Shown here: positions 1 through 6,430 of the stretch, piece after piece
Position numbering within the stretch: the first letter of the stretch is position 1
Layout of the letters: each line of letters begins with the position of its first letter
Assembly: GCA_002299585.1 (NCBI GenBank)
Contig: DBOE01000026.1
Location: 1-34,320, forward strand
DNA from: Hydrogenovibrio sp. UBA654
GTDB taxonomy: Bacteria; Pseudomonadota; Gammaproteobacteria; Thiomicrospirales; Thiomicrospiraceae
Reading direction: 5' to 3'
Length of the DNA stretch: 34,320 nucleotides
Position numbers and translations under genes: made by a program
Notes under the pieces: generated by a model
Told to the model about the DNA's origin: nothing
The model's database searches: none
The model's input: only the letters and a program-made list of their open reading frames with translations

Positions 1-114
1 CATCCTTGCATGAATTTGTTTCAAGAAGAGGGCATAAAAATAAGTCTAGCCAAGAAAAAACGTAAATCAGCATGGAGCGATGAATATAGAGCTAAAGTGG
101 TATTTCAACAGTGA
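1..114 (+). CDS. 3' end of an unidentified ORF (partial)
   Basis: Frame 1 is open from the window edge to a TGA at 112-114 and gives 37 residues with a very basic stretch (KKKRK) followed by SAWSDEYRAKVVFQQ. I do not recognise the protein. The basic segment followed by SDEYRAKVV faintly resembles the N-terminus of IS3-type OrfA transposases (basic, then S-D-E-F-K-A-K-V-V), but it stops straight after that, so it would have to be a broken copy. It could equally be the C-terminus of an ordinary upstream gene. An in-frame ATG at 10 would allow a 34-residue ORF. It may be non-coding. Confidence 0.3.
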   Translation, partial: HPCMNLFQEEGIKISLAKKKRKSAWSDEYRAKVVFQQ

Positions 115-130
115 TTTATATGCGGTAGCC

Positions 131-152
131 CTAACAATTCTATTGTTGTTAG
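131..152 (+). terminator. Weak hairpin after the partial ORF
   Basis: CTAACAA at 131-137 can pair with TTGTTAG at 146-152. An alternative shorter stem is AACAAT/ATTGTT with a 3-nt loop. A short T run follows at 158-162. The stem is AT-rich and weak, and it abuts the likely rpsB -35 box. It may end the upstream ORF or be chance. Confidence 0.25.
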
Positions 153-181
153 TTGAGTTTTTATAGTATTTATGGTATAAA
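153..181 (+). promoter_or_regulatory. Probable rpsB promoter
   Basis: TTGAGT at 153-158 is followed after exactly 17 nt by TATAAA at 176-181. This fits a sigma-70 promoter and would start the rpsB transcript near 188, giving a leader of about 180 nt. A long leader is normal for rpsB in gammaproteobacteria. Confidence 0.6.
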
Positions 182-310
182 TCCCTCGCTTGAAAACTTA
201 TCAGTGTTTTTGAGTAAATTTAATTTAATAAACCACACGCTTATTTTTTACAAAAAACGGGGTGCCTAATTAACTTTTTAACTAATTAAGTTAAGCAGTT
301 TAAATAGCTG

Positions 311-360
311 TTAAAGGGTTCGTTTTTTGGATAGGCGGAGGCTTAACCCAAAAATTGGAG
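311..360 (+). promoter_or_regulatory. rpsB leader, S2 autoregulation-type element with RBS
   Basis: Just before rpsB the sequence GGATAGGCGGAGGCTTAACCC (329-349) closely matches the conserved block before enterobacterial rpsB as I recall it (GGATACGTGGAGGCATAACCC). AACCC at 345-349 can pair with GGGTT at 316-320, enclosing the conserved GGAGGC. This is the layout of the gammaproteobacterial S2 leader, where free S2 represses its own message. The actual ribosome binding site GGAG (357-360) follows, 6 nt before ATG 367. Seen: the motif and the pairing. Inferred: that S2 binds it. Confidence 0.6.
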
Positions 361-366
361 AAAATT

Positions 367-1122
367 ATGGCAAAAGTTACTATGCGCCAAATGTTAGAAG
401 CAGGTGTTCATTTTGGGCATCAAACTCGTTATTGGAACCCAAAGATGGATGAATATATTTTTGGTTCTCGCAATAAAATTCATATTATAAATTTAGAAAA
501 AACCCTACCGATGTTTAATGACTCATTAAATTTTTTAGGTGGTATAGTCGCAAGTAAAGGTAGTGTTTTATTTGTTGGTACTAAAAAAGCGGCAGGGGAG
601 TTGGTTGCCCAAGAAGCAAAGCGTTGTGGAATGCCCTATGTTGATCACCGTTGGTTAGGAGGTATGCTTACTAACTTTAAAACTATCAAGCAGTCTATCA
701 AGCGCTTAAAAGAGCTTGAAGTACAAGAACAAGATGGTACTTTTGATAAAATTACCAAAAAAGAAGCTCTAATGCGTACTCGCCAAAAAACTAAATTAGA
801 ACTGTCTTTAGGTGGAATTAAAGACATGCGTGCTATGCCTGATGCTATTTTTGTAATTGATACAGGTAATGAAAAGATTGCAATTCAAGAAGCTAAAAAC
901 CTTAGTATTCCTGTTGTTGGCGTTGTAGATACCAACAATAATCCTGATGGCTTAGATTATGTTATTCCTGGCAATGATGATGCAGTTCGAGCAATTAGCT
1001 TATACCTTAGTGCAGTCGCAGATGCAGTACTAGAAGGTAAAGGATCTATCACCACAGCAGTTAAGGGCGATGACTTTGTAGAAGAGGTTTCAGTAGAACC
1101 AAAAGTAGAACCAAAAGCTTAA
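367..1122 (+). CDS. rpsB: 30S ribosomal protein S2
   Basis: S2 sits on the back of the 30S subunit and is needed for S1 binding. The N-terminus MAKVTMRQMLEAGVHFGHQT is the S2 signature, followed by RYWNPKM and the conserved LGGMLTNFKTI and DT.N.PDGLDYVIPGNDDA segments. The 251 residues are close to the usual 240-250, with a short acidic/valine tail. An in-frame TTG at 355 would add four residues, but ATG 367 is right because GGAG at 357-360 is its Shine-Dalgarno and the protein then begins as in the family. It forms the usual rpsB-tsf operon, with a 24-nt gap to tsf. Confidence 0.97.
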   Translation: MAKVTMRQMLEAGVHFGHQTRYWNPKMDEYIFGSRNKIHIINLEKTLPMFNDSLNFLGGIVASKGSVLFVGTKKAAGELVAQEAKRCGMPYVDHRWLGGMLTNFKTIKQSIKRLKELEVQEQDGTFDKITKKEALMRTRQKTKLELSLGGIKDMRAMPDAIFVIDTGNEKIAIQEAKNLSIPVVGVVDTNNNPDGLDYVIPGNDDAVRAISLYLSAVADAVLEGKGSITTAVKGDDFVEEVSVEPKVEPKA

Positions 1123-1146
1123 AAAAATATAAAAAGGGATTATAAG

Positions 1147-2031
1147 ATGGCGATTACAGCATCTATGGTTAAAGAACTGCGTACTATAACTGGTGCAGGG
1201 ATGATGGATTGCAAAAAAGCTCTTTCAGAAACAGAAGGTAATGTTGAAGAAGCTATTGAGTTTTTACGCAAAAAAGGTATGGCTGGGGCGGATAAAAAAG
1301 CAGGTAGAGTTGCCGCAGAAGGTGTTATAGCAATTGCTGTTTCTGCTGATAAGAAAAAAGCTATTATTACTGAGGTGAATTGTGAAACAGACTTTGTTGC
1401 TAAAGGTGATGAGTTTAAGAGTTTCGCTAATGAAGTTGCATCTATTGCATTATCTACGGCAAATACTGATATTGATTCATTAATGAATCAGCTTATGGTA
1501 TCAGGGGAAACTATTGATACTACTCGCCGTACACTAGTAGCTAAAATTGGTGAAAACATGGCAGTTAGTCGTGTTGAAATGGTTAGTACTGATGGTGTTA
1601 TTGGTAAGTATCAACATGGTGAGAAAATTGGTGTTATTGTGGCAATGTCAGCTGCTGATGATGCACTAATGCATGATATTGCTATGCATATTGCGGCAGT
1701 TAACCCTTCAGCTATTTCTGCTGCTGAAGTTGATCAAAAAATGCTTGAAAAAGAGCGCAAGTTCCAAATAGAACAAGCTTCTGATTCAGGAAAGCCTGCA
1801 GAGATTATTGAAAAAATGATTGAAGGTCGTATGCGTAAATATTTGCAAGAGATTACCTTAGTTGGGCAACCTTTTGTTAAAGATCCTGAGCAAACAGTTG
1901 AAAAATTATTAACCACAAATGGGGCAAGCGTAACTGCATTTATTCGCTTAGAAGTTGGCGAAGGTATTGAAATAGAAGAAATTGATTTTGCTGATGAAGT
2001 AGCGGCAGCTGCAGCCGCGGTAACTGGGTAA
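1147..2031 (+). CDS. tsf: Elongation factor Ts
   Basis: EF-Ts exchanges GDP for GTP on EF-Tu. The N-terminal UBA-like domain holds the TGAGMMDCKKAL signature (about residues 16-27), followed by the conserved CETDFVAKGDEF core motif and the C-terminal dimerisation domain. At 294 residues it is slightly longer than the E. coli protein (283), with an Ala-rich end (EVAAAAAAVTG). An AGGGAT Shine-Dalgarno precedes the ATG. A strong intrinsic terminator 20 nt after the stop closes the rpsB-tsf unit. Confidence 0.97.
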   Translation: MAITASMVKELRTITGAGMMDCKKALSETEGNVEEAIEFLRKKGMAGADKKAGRVAAEGVIAIAVSADKKKAIITEVNCETDFVAKGDEFKSFANEVASIALSTANTDIDSLMNQLMVSGETIDTTRRTLVAKIGENMAVSRVEMVSTDGVIGKYQHGEKIGVIVAMSAADDALMHDIAMHIAAVNPSAISAAEVDQKMLEKERKFQIEQASDSGKPAEIIEKMIEGRMRKYLQEITLVGQPFVKDPEQTVEKLLTTNGASVTAFIRLEVGEGIEIEEIDFADEVAAAAAAVTG

Positions 2032-2050
2032 ATTGCTTTAAATCATTATA

Positions 2051-2090
2051 AAAACCGCATTCTGTGCTAGCATAGGAAGCGGTTTTTTTT
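2051..2090 (+). terminator. Intrinsic terminator after tsf
   Basis: AAAACCGC at 2051-2058 pairs with GCGGTTTT at 2079-2086, followed by a T8 run (2083-2090). The inner part, CTGTGC with GCATAG, can extend the hairpin with one G-U pair. It lies only 21 nt before the pyrH start, so it should partly or fully separate translation-factor expression from pyrH-frr. Confidence 0.85.
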
Positions 2091-2111
2091 AGCCTTTTTA
2101 AGGAATAAAAT

Positions 2112-2822
2112 ATGTCGCTTAAATATTCAAGAATATTGTTAAAGTTTAGTGGTGAAGCTTTAATGGGACAAGGAAGTTTTGGTTTAGATGCTAATACCTT
2201 GCGTCAAGTAGTCGGTGAAGTAAAATCACTACGAAAGCTTAGTGTTGAAGTGGCTCTTGTTGTTGGCGGAGGTAATATTTTTCGTGGAGCACAGATTGCA
2301 GGATCAGGCATTCAAAGAACCACTGGTGACCAAATGGGCATGATGGCAACAGTAATGAATGCTTTAGCTCTAAGAGATGTTCTTGAAGATATGGGCATGC
2401 AGGCTAAAATATATTCTGCTATATCTATAGAAGGAGTTTCAATCGCGTTTAATGCGAACCAAGCTAAAAAAGATTTGCAAGAAGGTATTGTTGTCATTTT
2501 TGCAGCTGGTACAGGAAACCCTTACTTTACTACGGATTCAGCAGCCGCTTTAAGAGGTATAGAAATAGAGGCTAATATAGTTTTAAAAGCAACTAAAGTT
2601 GATGGTATCTATAGTGCAGACCCAGTCAAAGATACTAGCGCAACTCTATATTCAAAATTATCTTTTGATGAGGTTATTCAAAAAGGCTTGCAAGTAATGG
2701 ATATGACTGCATTTATTCTTTGTAAAGAAAATAATATGCCTATTCGCGTATTCGATATGTTTAAAGAAAATGCTGTGGTTCGTATAGTAAAAGGTGAGCA
2801 AGAAGGAACCTTGGTCCAATAA
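2112..2822 (+). CDS. pyrH: Uridylate kinase (UMP kinase)
   Basis: PyrH phosphorylates UMP to UDP, feeding all pyrimidine nucleotides and UDP-sugars. It is a member of the amino acid kinase fold and not the NMP kinase fold. KFSGEALMG near the N-terminus is the phosphate-binding segment. VVGGGNIFRG, GDQMGMMATVMNALAL and the KVDGIYSADPVKD motif are family hallmarks. The length of 236 matches the family (about 241). AAGGA precedes the ATG. I found no convincing promoter between the tsf terminator and this gene. Confidence 0.96.
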   Translation: MSLKYSRILLKFSGEALMGQGSFGLDANTLRQVVGEVKSLRKLSVEVALVVGGGNIFRGAQIAGSGIQRTTGDQMGMMATVMNALALRDVLEDMGMQAKIYSAISIEGVSIAFNANQAKKDLQEGIVVIFAAGTGNPYFTTDSAAALRGIEIEANIVLKATKVDGIYSADPVKDTSATLYSKLSFDEVIQKGLQVMDMTAFILCKENNMPIRVFDMFKENAVVRIVKGEQEGTLVQ

Positions 2823-2843
2823 AATTTTTAAAAGGAACTTTAT

Positions 2844-3401
2844 ATGATAAGTGAAATCCAAGAAGATTCAAAATCAAGAATGTCTAAATCAGTAGAAAAT
2901 TTAGAGGGAAATTTTGCAAAAATTAGAACGGGACGAGCTCACCCAAGCATTTTGGATAGTGTTATGGTTGATTATTATGGTTCTAGTGTTCCTATTAGCC
3001 AAGTAGCAAACATAAATATAGAAGATTCAAGAACCTTAGCTGTTCAGCCTTGGGAGCAACCAATGGTTGCCGTTGTTGAAAAAGCAATTATGCAATCTGA
3101 CTTAGGCATTAACCCAGCTACTAGTGGGAGTTTGATCCGTATTCCTATGCCCCCCTTAACTGAAGAACGCAGAAAGGAGTTTATTAAGATTGCTAAAGCA
3201 GATGCTGAAAATGCTAAAATTGCTATCCGTAACATTAGAAGAGATGCAAATTCTGATTTTAAATTTTTAAATAAAGATAAAAAAATTACCGATGATGAGT
3301 TAAGAGATAGCGAGGATAATGTTCAACAAGCAACTGATTCTTTTATCAAACAAGTTGAACAATTATTAGCTGAAAAAGAAGCAACTTTATTAGAAATATA
3401 A
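2844..3401 (+). CDS. frr: Ribosome recycling factor
   Basis: RRF works with EF-G to split the post-termination ribosome. The 185-residue length is exact for the family. Hallmarks are FAKIRTGRAHPSILDSVMV, the SVPISQVANI segment, WEQPMV and the PPLTEERRKEFIK motif, with the paired long helices of the three-helix bundle at both ends. AAAGGAAC gives the Shine-Dalgarno. It follows pyrH by 21 nt, the standard pyrH-frr pairing. In E. coli dxr comes next; here the next gene is uppS. Confidence 0.97.
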   Translation: MISEIQEDSKSRMSKSVENLEGNFAKIRTGRAHPSILDSVMVDYYGSSVPISQVANINIEDSRTLAVQPWEQPMVAVVEKAIMQSDLGINPATSGSLIRIPMPPLTEERRKEFIKIAKADAENAKIAIRNIRRDANSDFKFLNKDKKITDDELRDSEDNVQQATDSFIKQVEQLLAEKEATLLEI

Positions 3402-3428
3402 GTTGTTTTATGGCAAACATCCCATACT

Positions 3429-3456
3429 CTGACAGGATATTGGCTTTGGTTATAAA
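3429..3456 (+). promoter_or_regulatory. Probable promoter of the uppS-cdsA-rseP-bamA run
   Basis: CTGACA at 3429-3434 (one mismatch to TTGACA), a 16-nt spacer and TATAAA at 3451-3456 lie in the 96-nt gap between frr and uppS. Transcription would start near 3463, about 35 nt before the uppS GTG. This fits an independent envelope-gene transcript. Confidence 0.5.
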
Positions 3457-3497
3457 AATATCATTATGCTAGCTTTATTTGTAATACAAGTTTAAAC

Positions 3498-4241
3498 GTG
3501 ACTAATTTGAGCAATAAAAAAAAAACCCCAATTTTACCTAAACATATTGCCATAATAATGGACGGCAATGGACGCTGGGCTAAACAAAGAATGTTGCCTA
3601 GATTTATGGGCCATCAAAAAGGAGTGTCTGCTCTTAAAAAGATTGTTGCACATTGTTCTGAAATAGGTATTGAATCACTTAGCTTATTTGCTTTTAGTAC
3701 TGAAAATTGGCAAAGACCAAAAGACGAAGTAAGCAAATTAATGTCTTTATTTCTTAAGCTATTACAAAAAGAAGTACAAAAACTGCATGAAAATAATGTT
3801 CGTTTGGTAATTATCGGTAATAAATCAGCATTATCAAAAGAGATACAAGAGCATATAATTAAAGCAGAGTATTTGACTGCCAAAAACAATGGCTTAACCT
3901 TAAATATTGCCGCCAACTATGGTGGTCGTTTAGATATTATTAGTGCTGTTAAAAAATGGCAAAAAGAGTTTCCAATGGCAACACTGGATGATTTAACAGA
4001 AGAAAAATTATCCCCATTTTTATCTTTATCAGACCAACCTTTACCTGATCTATTAATCAGAACAGGTGGTGAACAAAGAATTAGTAATTTTTTAATTTGG
4101 CAAATGGCCTATGCAGAATTTTACTTTAGTGATGAGTTATGGCCAGACTTTGATAAAAAATCAATTGATAAGGCAATAGAGTCTTTTACTAATAGAGAAA
4201 GGCGTTTTGGTAAAACTAGTGAGCAGGTAAACCAATGCTAA
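3498..4241 (+). CDS. uppS: Undecaprenyl diphosphate synthase
   Basis: UppS is a cis-prenyltransferase that extends farnesyl diphosphate to the C55 lipid carrier for peptidoglycan and O-antigen units. The IIMDGNGRWAK motif (residues 19-29) contains the catalytic Asp22. The RTGGEQRISNFLIWQ and ELWPDF motifs complete the active site. Length 247 is typical. The start is taken as GTG 3498; TTG 3507 is an in-frame alternative, and neither has a clear Shine-Dalgarno. An A10 run at 3516-3525 encodes part of the N-terminal lysines. It overlaps cdsA by 7 nt. Confidence 0.95.
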   Translation: MTNLSNKKKTPILPKHIAIIMDGNGRWAKQRMLPRFMGHQKGVSALKKIVAHCSEIGIESLSLFAFSTENWQRPKDEVSKLMSLFLKLLQKEVQKLHENNVRLVIIGNKSALSKEIQEHIIKAEYLTAKNNGLTLNIAANYGGRLDIISAVKKWQKEFPMATLDDLTEEKLSPFLSLSDQPLPDLLIRTGGEQRISNFLIWQMAYAEFYFSDELWPDFDKKSIDKAIESFTNRERRFGKTSEQVNQC

Positions 4242-5047
4242 AAACTAGAATAATTACCGCTTTAGTTCTAGTTATTGGTGTTAGTTTTATGCTGGTGTTT
4301 GCTAATGATTTTTGGTGGCAACAACTATTGCTATTAATTGTGTTTGTTATAGGGTTTGAATGGGCAGGTTTTGCTAAAAAAGATTCTTCTTTAATAAAAG
4401 TGGTTTGGGGGGGGGCATTTTTAACTGCCATTTTTTTACTCGATATATTTTTAGCCAATAACATATTTCTTGATTTTTTATTTTTTATTCCTTTGATTAT
4501 TATGGTTTTTTTAGTTGTCTTGTTTCAATTAAGAAAAGCAAAAAGTATAATTACCAATAGTTTTGGCTTATTTTTGTTAGGTATCCTAGTCATTTATCCC
4601 TTTTACTATGCGATGCTTGCTATAAAAGAAAATTTTTCTATAGCAATAATATTAATAAGTTTTTTTGCTATTTGGGCGGTTGATATTGGAGCTTATTTTG
4701 TAGGTAGAAAATTTGGTAAAACAAAACTTGCATTATATGTTAGCCCAGGAAAATCATGGGAGGGCGTTTTTGGAGGGGTTGTGCTTTCATTTCTAGTTAG
4801 CTATTTAGGACTATACATAATTCAACCAGAAATTAATGTATCATATTTGTTATTAGCCGTAATATTAAGCACTATTGGTGCCTTATCTATATTTGGTGAT
4901 TTATTTGAGAGTATTTTAAAAAGGCAAGTGGCAATGAAAGATAGCAGCCAAATTTTACCAGGTCATGGTGGAGTATTAGATAGATTAGATAGTTTAATTC
5001 TTGCGATGCCTTTATTTTTACTAATCTGGCAATGGATATCAATTTAG
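4235..5047 (+). CDS. cdsA: Phosphatidate cytidylyltransferase (CDP-diglyceride synthase)
   Basis: CdsA is an integral inner-membrane enzyme making CDP-diacylglycerol from phosphatidate and CTP, the precursor of all phospholipid head groups. Several hydrophobic segments run along the protein. The CDS signature KDSSQILPGHGGVLDRLDSL lies at about residues 235-254, and PGKSWEGVFGG upstream is also conserved. 270 residues is normal. The gene contains a nine-G tract (4407-4415, coding Trp-Gly-Gly-Ala), striking in such AT-rich DNA. rseP starts on the base after the stop. Confidence 0.95.
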   Translation: MLKTRIITALVLVIGVSFMLVFANDFWWQQLLLLIVFVIGFEWAGFAKKDSSLIKVVWGGAFLTAIFLLDIFLANNIFLDFLFFIPLIIMVFLVVLFQLRKAKSIITNSFGLFLLGILVIYPFYYAMLAIKENFSIAIILISFFAIWAVDIGAYFVGRKFGKTKLALYVSPGKSWEGVFGGVVLSFLVSYLGLYIIQPEINVSYLLLAVILSTIGALSIFGDLFESILKRQVAMKDSSQILPGHGGVLDRLDSLILAMPLFLLIWQWISI

Positions 5048-6430
5048 ATGACTATTTTATGGTCTATAGCAGGCTTTATTTTAGCTATAGCAATATTAGT
5101 TACTATTCATGAATGGGGTCATTATTCTGTTGCCCGCTTATTTAATATTAAAGTAACTGATTTTTCTATAGGTTTTGGTAAAAAGATATTTTCCTTTCAG
5201 TATGGAGAAACAAATTTTCAATTAGCGATGATTCCCCTTGGTGGTTTTGTAAAGTTTTTAGATGAGCGAGAAGAAAGCTTTGTAAAAAAAGATAATGAAG
5301 ATTGTTCTAGAGCTTATAATAGGCAAAGCATTTTTGTAAAATTTGCAGTGGTTATCGCAGGGCCTCTAGTTAACTTAATTTTTGCTTGGGTGGTATTTAG
5401 TTTAATCTATTTTTCGGGTATTACTGGCTTTAAACCCCAGTTTCAAAAGGTTGAAGAATCTAGTCCACTGGCTTCTAAATTAAGTGATTTAGATGAACCA
5501 ATACAGATTATAAAAATTAATGGGAAAAAAGTTAACACTTGGAATGAAGTTGATCAAAACATACTTCTATCACTCGTGAACCAATTACCATTAATTAAAG
5601 TTGAAGCGATTTCTTTTCATGTAACTACTAAGCTATTGTCGTTTGAATTACCATTAGCTAGTTTAGATATAAATAACCCTAAAATAAATCGCATAAAAAA
5701 ACTTGGCTTTATTCCTAAATTACCAAGTATGCCTGCAATACTAGGAGAGGTTAAAGACAATTCTCCAGCTAAAAGGGCAGGGTTTATTAGTGGAGATAAA
5801 ATATTAACTGTTGATAATGTTTTTATAAAAAGTTGGCATGATTTTGTTTCCCTGGTAAGAAAAAATCCAAATAAAGAGTTATTAATAACCTATTCTCGTA
5901 AAGGTGTTGTTTATTCTAAAAATGTAAAAATAGCTTCTTTAACTACAAACAATAAAGAAATAGGTTTTTTTGGAGCAACTATTTTATTTGATGAAAGTTT
6001 ATATACATCATATAGAACAAAAACTAATTATTCATTTTATGAGGCAATGTTGTTAGGATATGATCACACTATAGATTTAATTAAAATGAGCTTGGTAATG
6101 ATTAAAAGAATGTTGTTTGGAGATGTTGATGTTGCTAATTTGTCTGGTCCTATTTCAATCGCTGACTATTCAGGACAAGCACTACAGTTAGGTTGGGGAG
6201 CTTTTTTTAGTTTATTAGCACTATTAAGTTTAAGTTTAGGTATTATAAATCTATTACCAATACCGGTGCTTGATGGAGGACATCTGTCTTTATATATGAT
6301 TGAAATAATTAAGGGAACCCCTTTAAGTTCTCAAATTGAATTAATTTTGCAACAATTTGGGGTGTTAGTAATTTTTAGTTTAACTTTTTTTGTAATATTT
6401 AATGATCTGGTTCGTATTTTCAATGATTAA
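5048..6430 (+). CDS. rseP: Site-2 zinc metalloprotease RseP
   Basis: RseP is an M50 intramembrane protease. In E. coli it cleaves RseA after DegS to release the envelope stress sigma factor and clears signal-peptide remnants. The zinc motif HEWGH (His21, Glu22, His25) lies in the first membrane segment, and the third-ligand motif PIPVLDGG in a C-terminal segment (about 404-411). A clear PDZ domain (SPAKRAGFISGDKIL) lies around residues 230-290; the first PDZ, if present, is diverged. 460 residues against 450 in E. coli. It is translationally coupled to cdsA, with no gap, and overlaps bamA by 8 nt. No rseA or degS is in the window. Confidence 0.95.
   Translation: MTILWSIAGFILAIAILVTIHEWGHYSVARLFNIKVTDFSIGFGKKIFSFQYGETNFQLAMIPLGGFVKFLDEREESFVKKDNEDCSRAYNRQSIFVKFAVVIAGPLVNLIFAWVVFSLIYFSGITGFKPQFQKVEESSPLASKLSDLDEPIQIIKINGKKVNTWNEVDQNILLSLVNQLPLIKVEAISFHVTTKLLSFELPLASLDINNPKINRIKKLGFIPKLPSMPAILGEVKDNSPAKRAGFISGDKILTVDNVFIKSWHDFVSLVRKNPNKELLITYSRKGVVYSKNVKIASLTTNNKEIGFFGATILFDESLYTSYRTKTNYSFYEAMLLGYDHTIDLIKMSLVMIKRMLFGDVDVANLSGPISIADYSGQALQLGWGAFFSLLALLSLSLGIINLLPIPVLDGGHLSLYMIEIIKGTPLSSQIELILQQFGVLVIFSLTFFVIFNDLVRIFND

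Noticed and set aside
3614..3916. 100-residue minus-strand ORF inside uppS
   Set aside because: It lies fully antisense to a certain gene, with Cys/Ser/Phe-rich composition typical of shadow frames and no Shine-Dalgarno.
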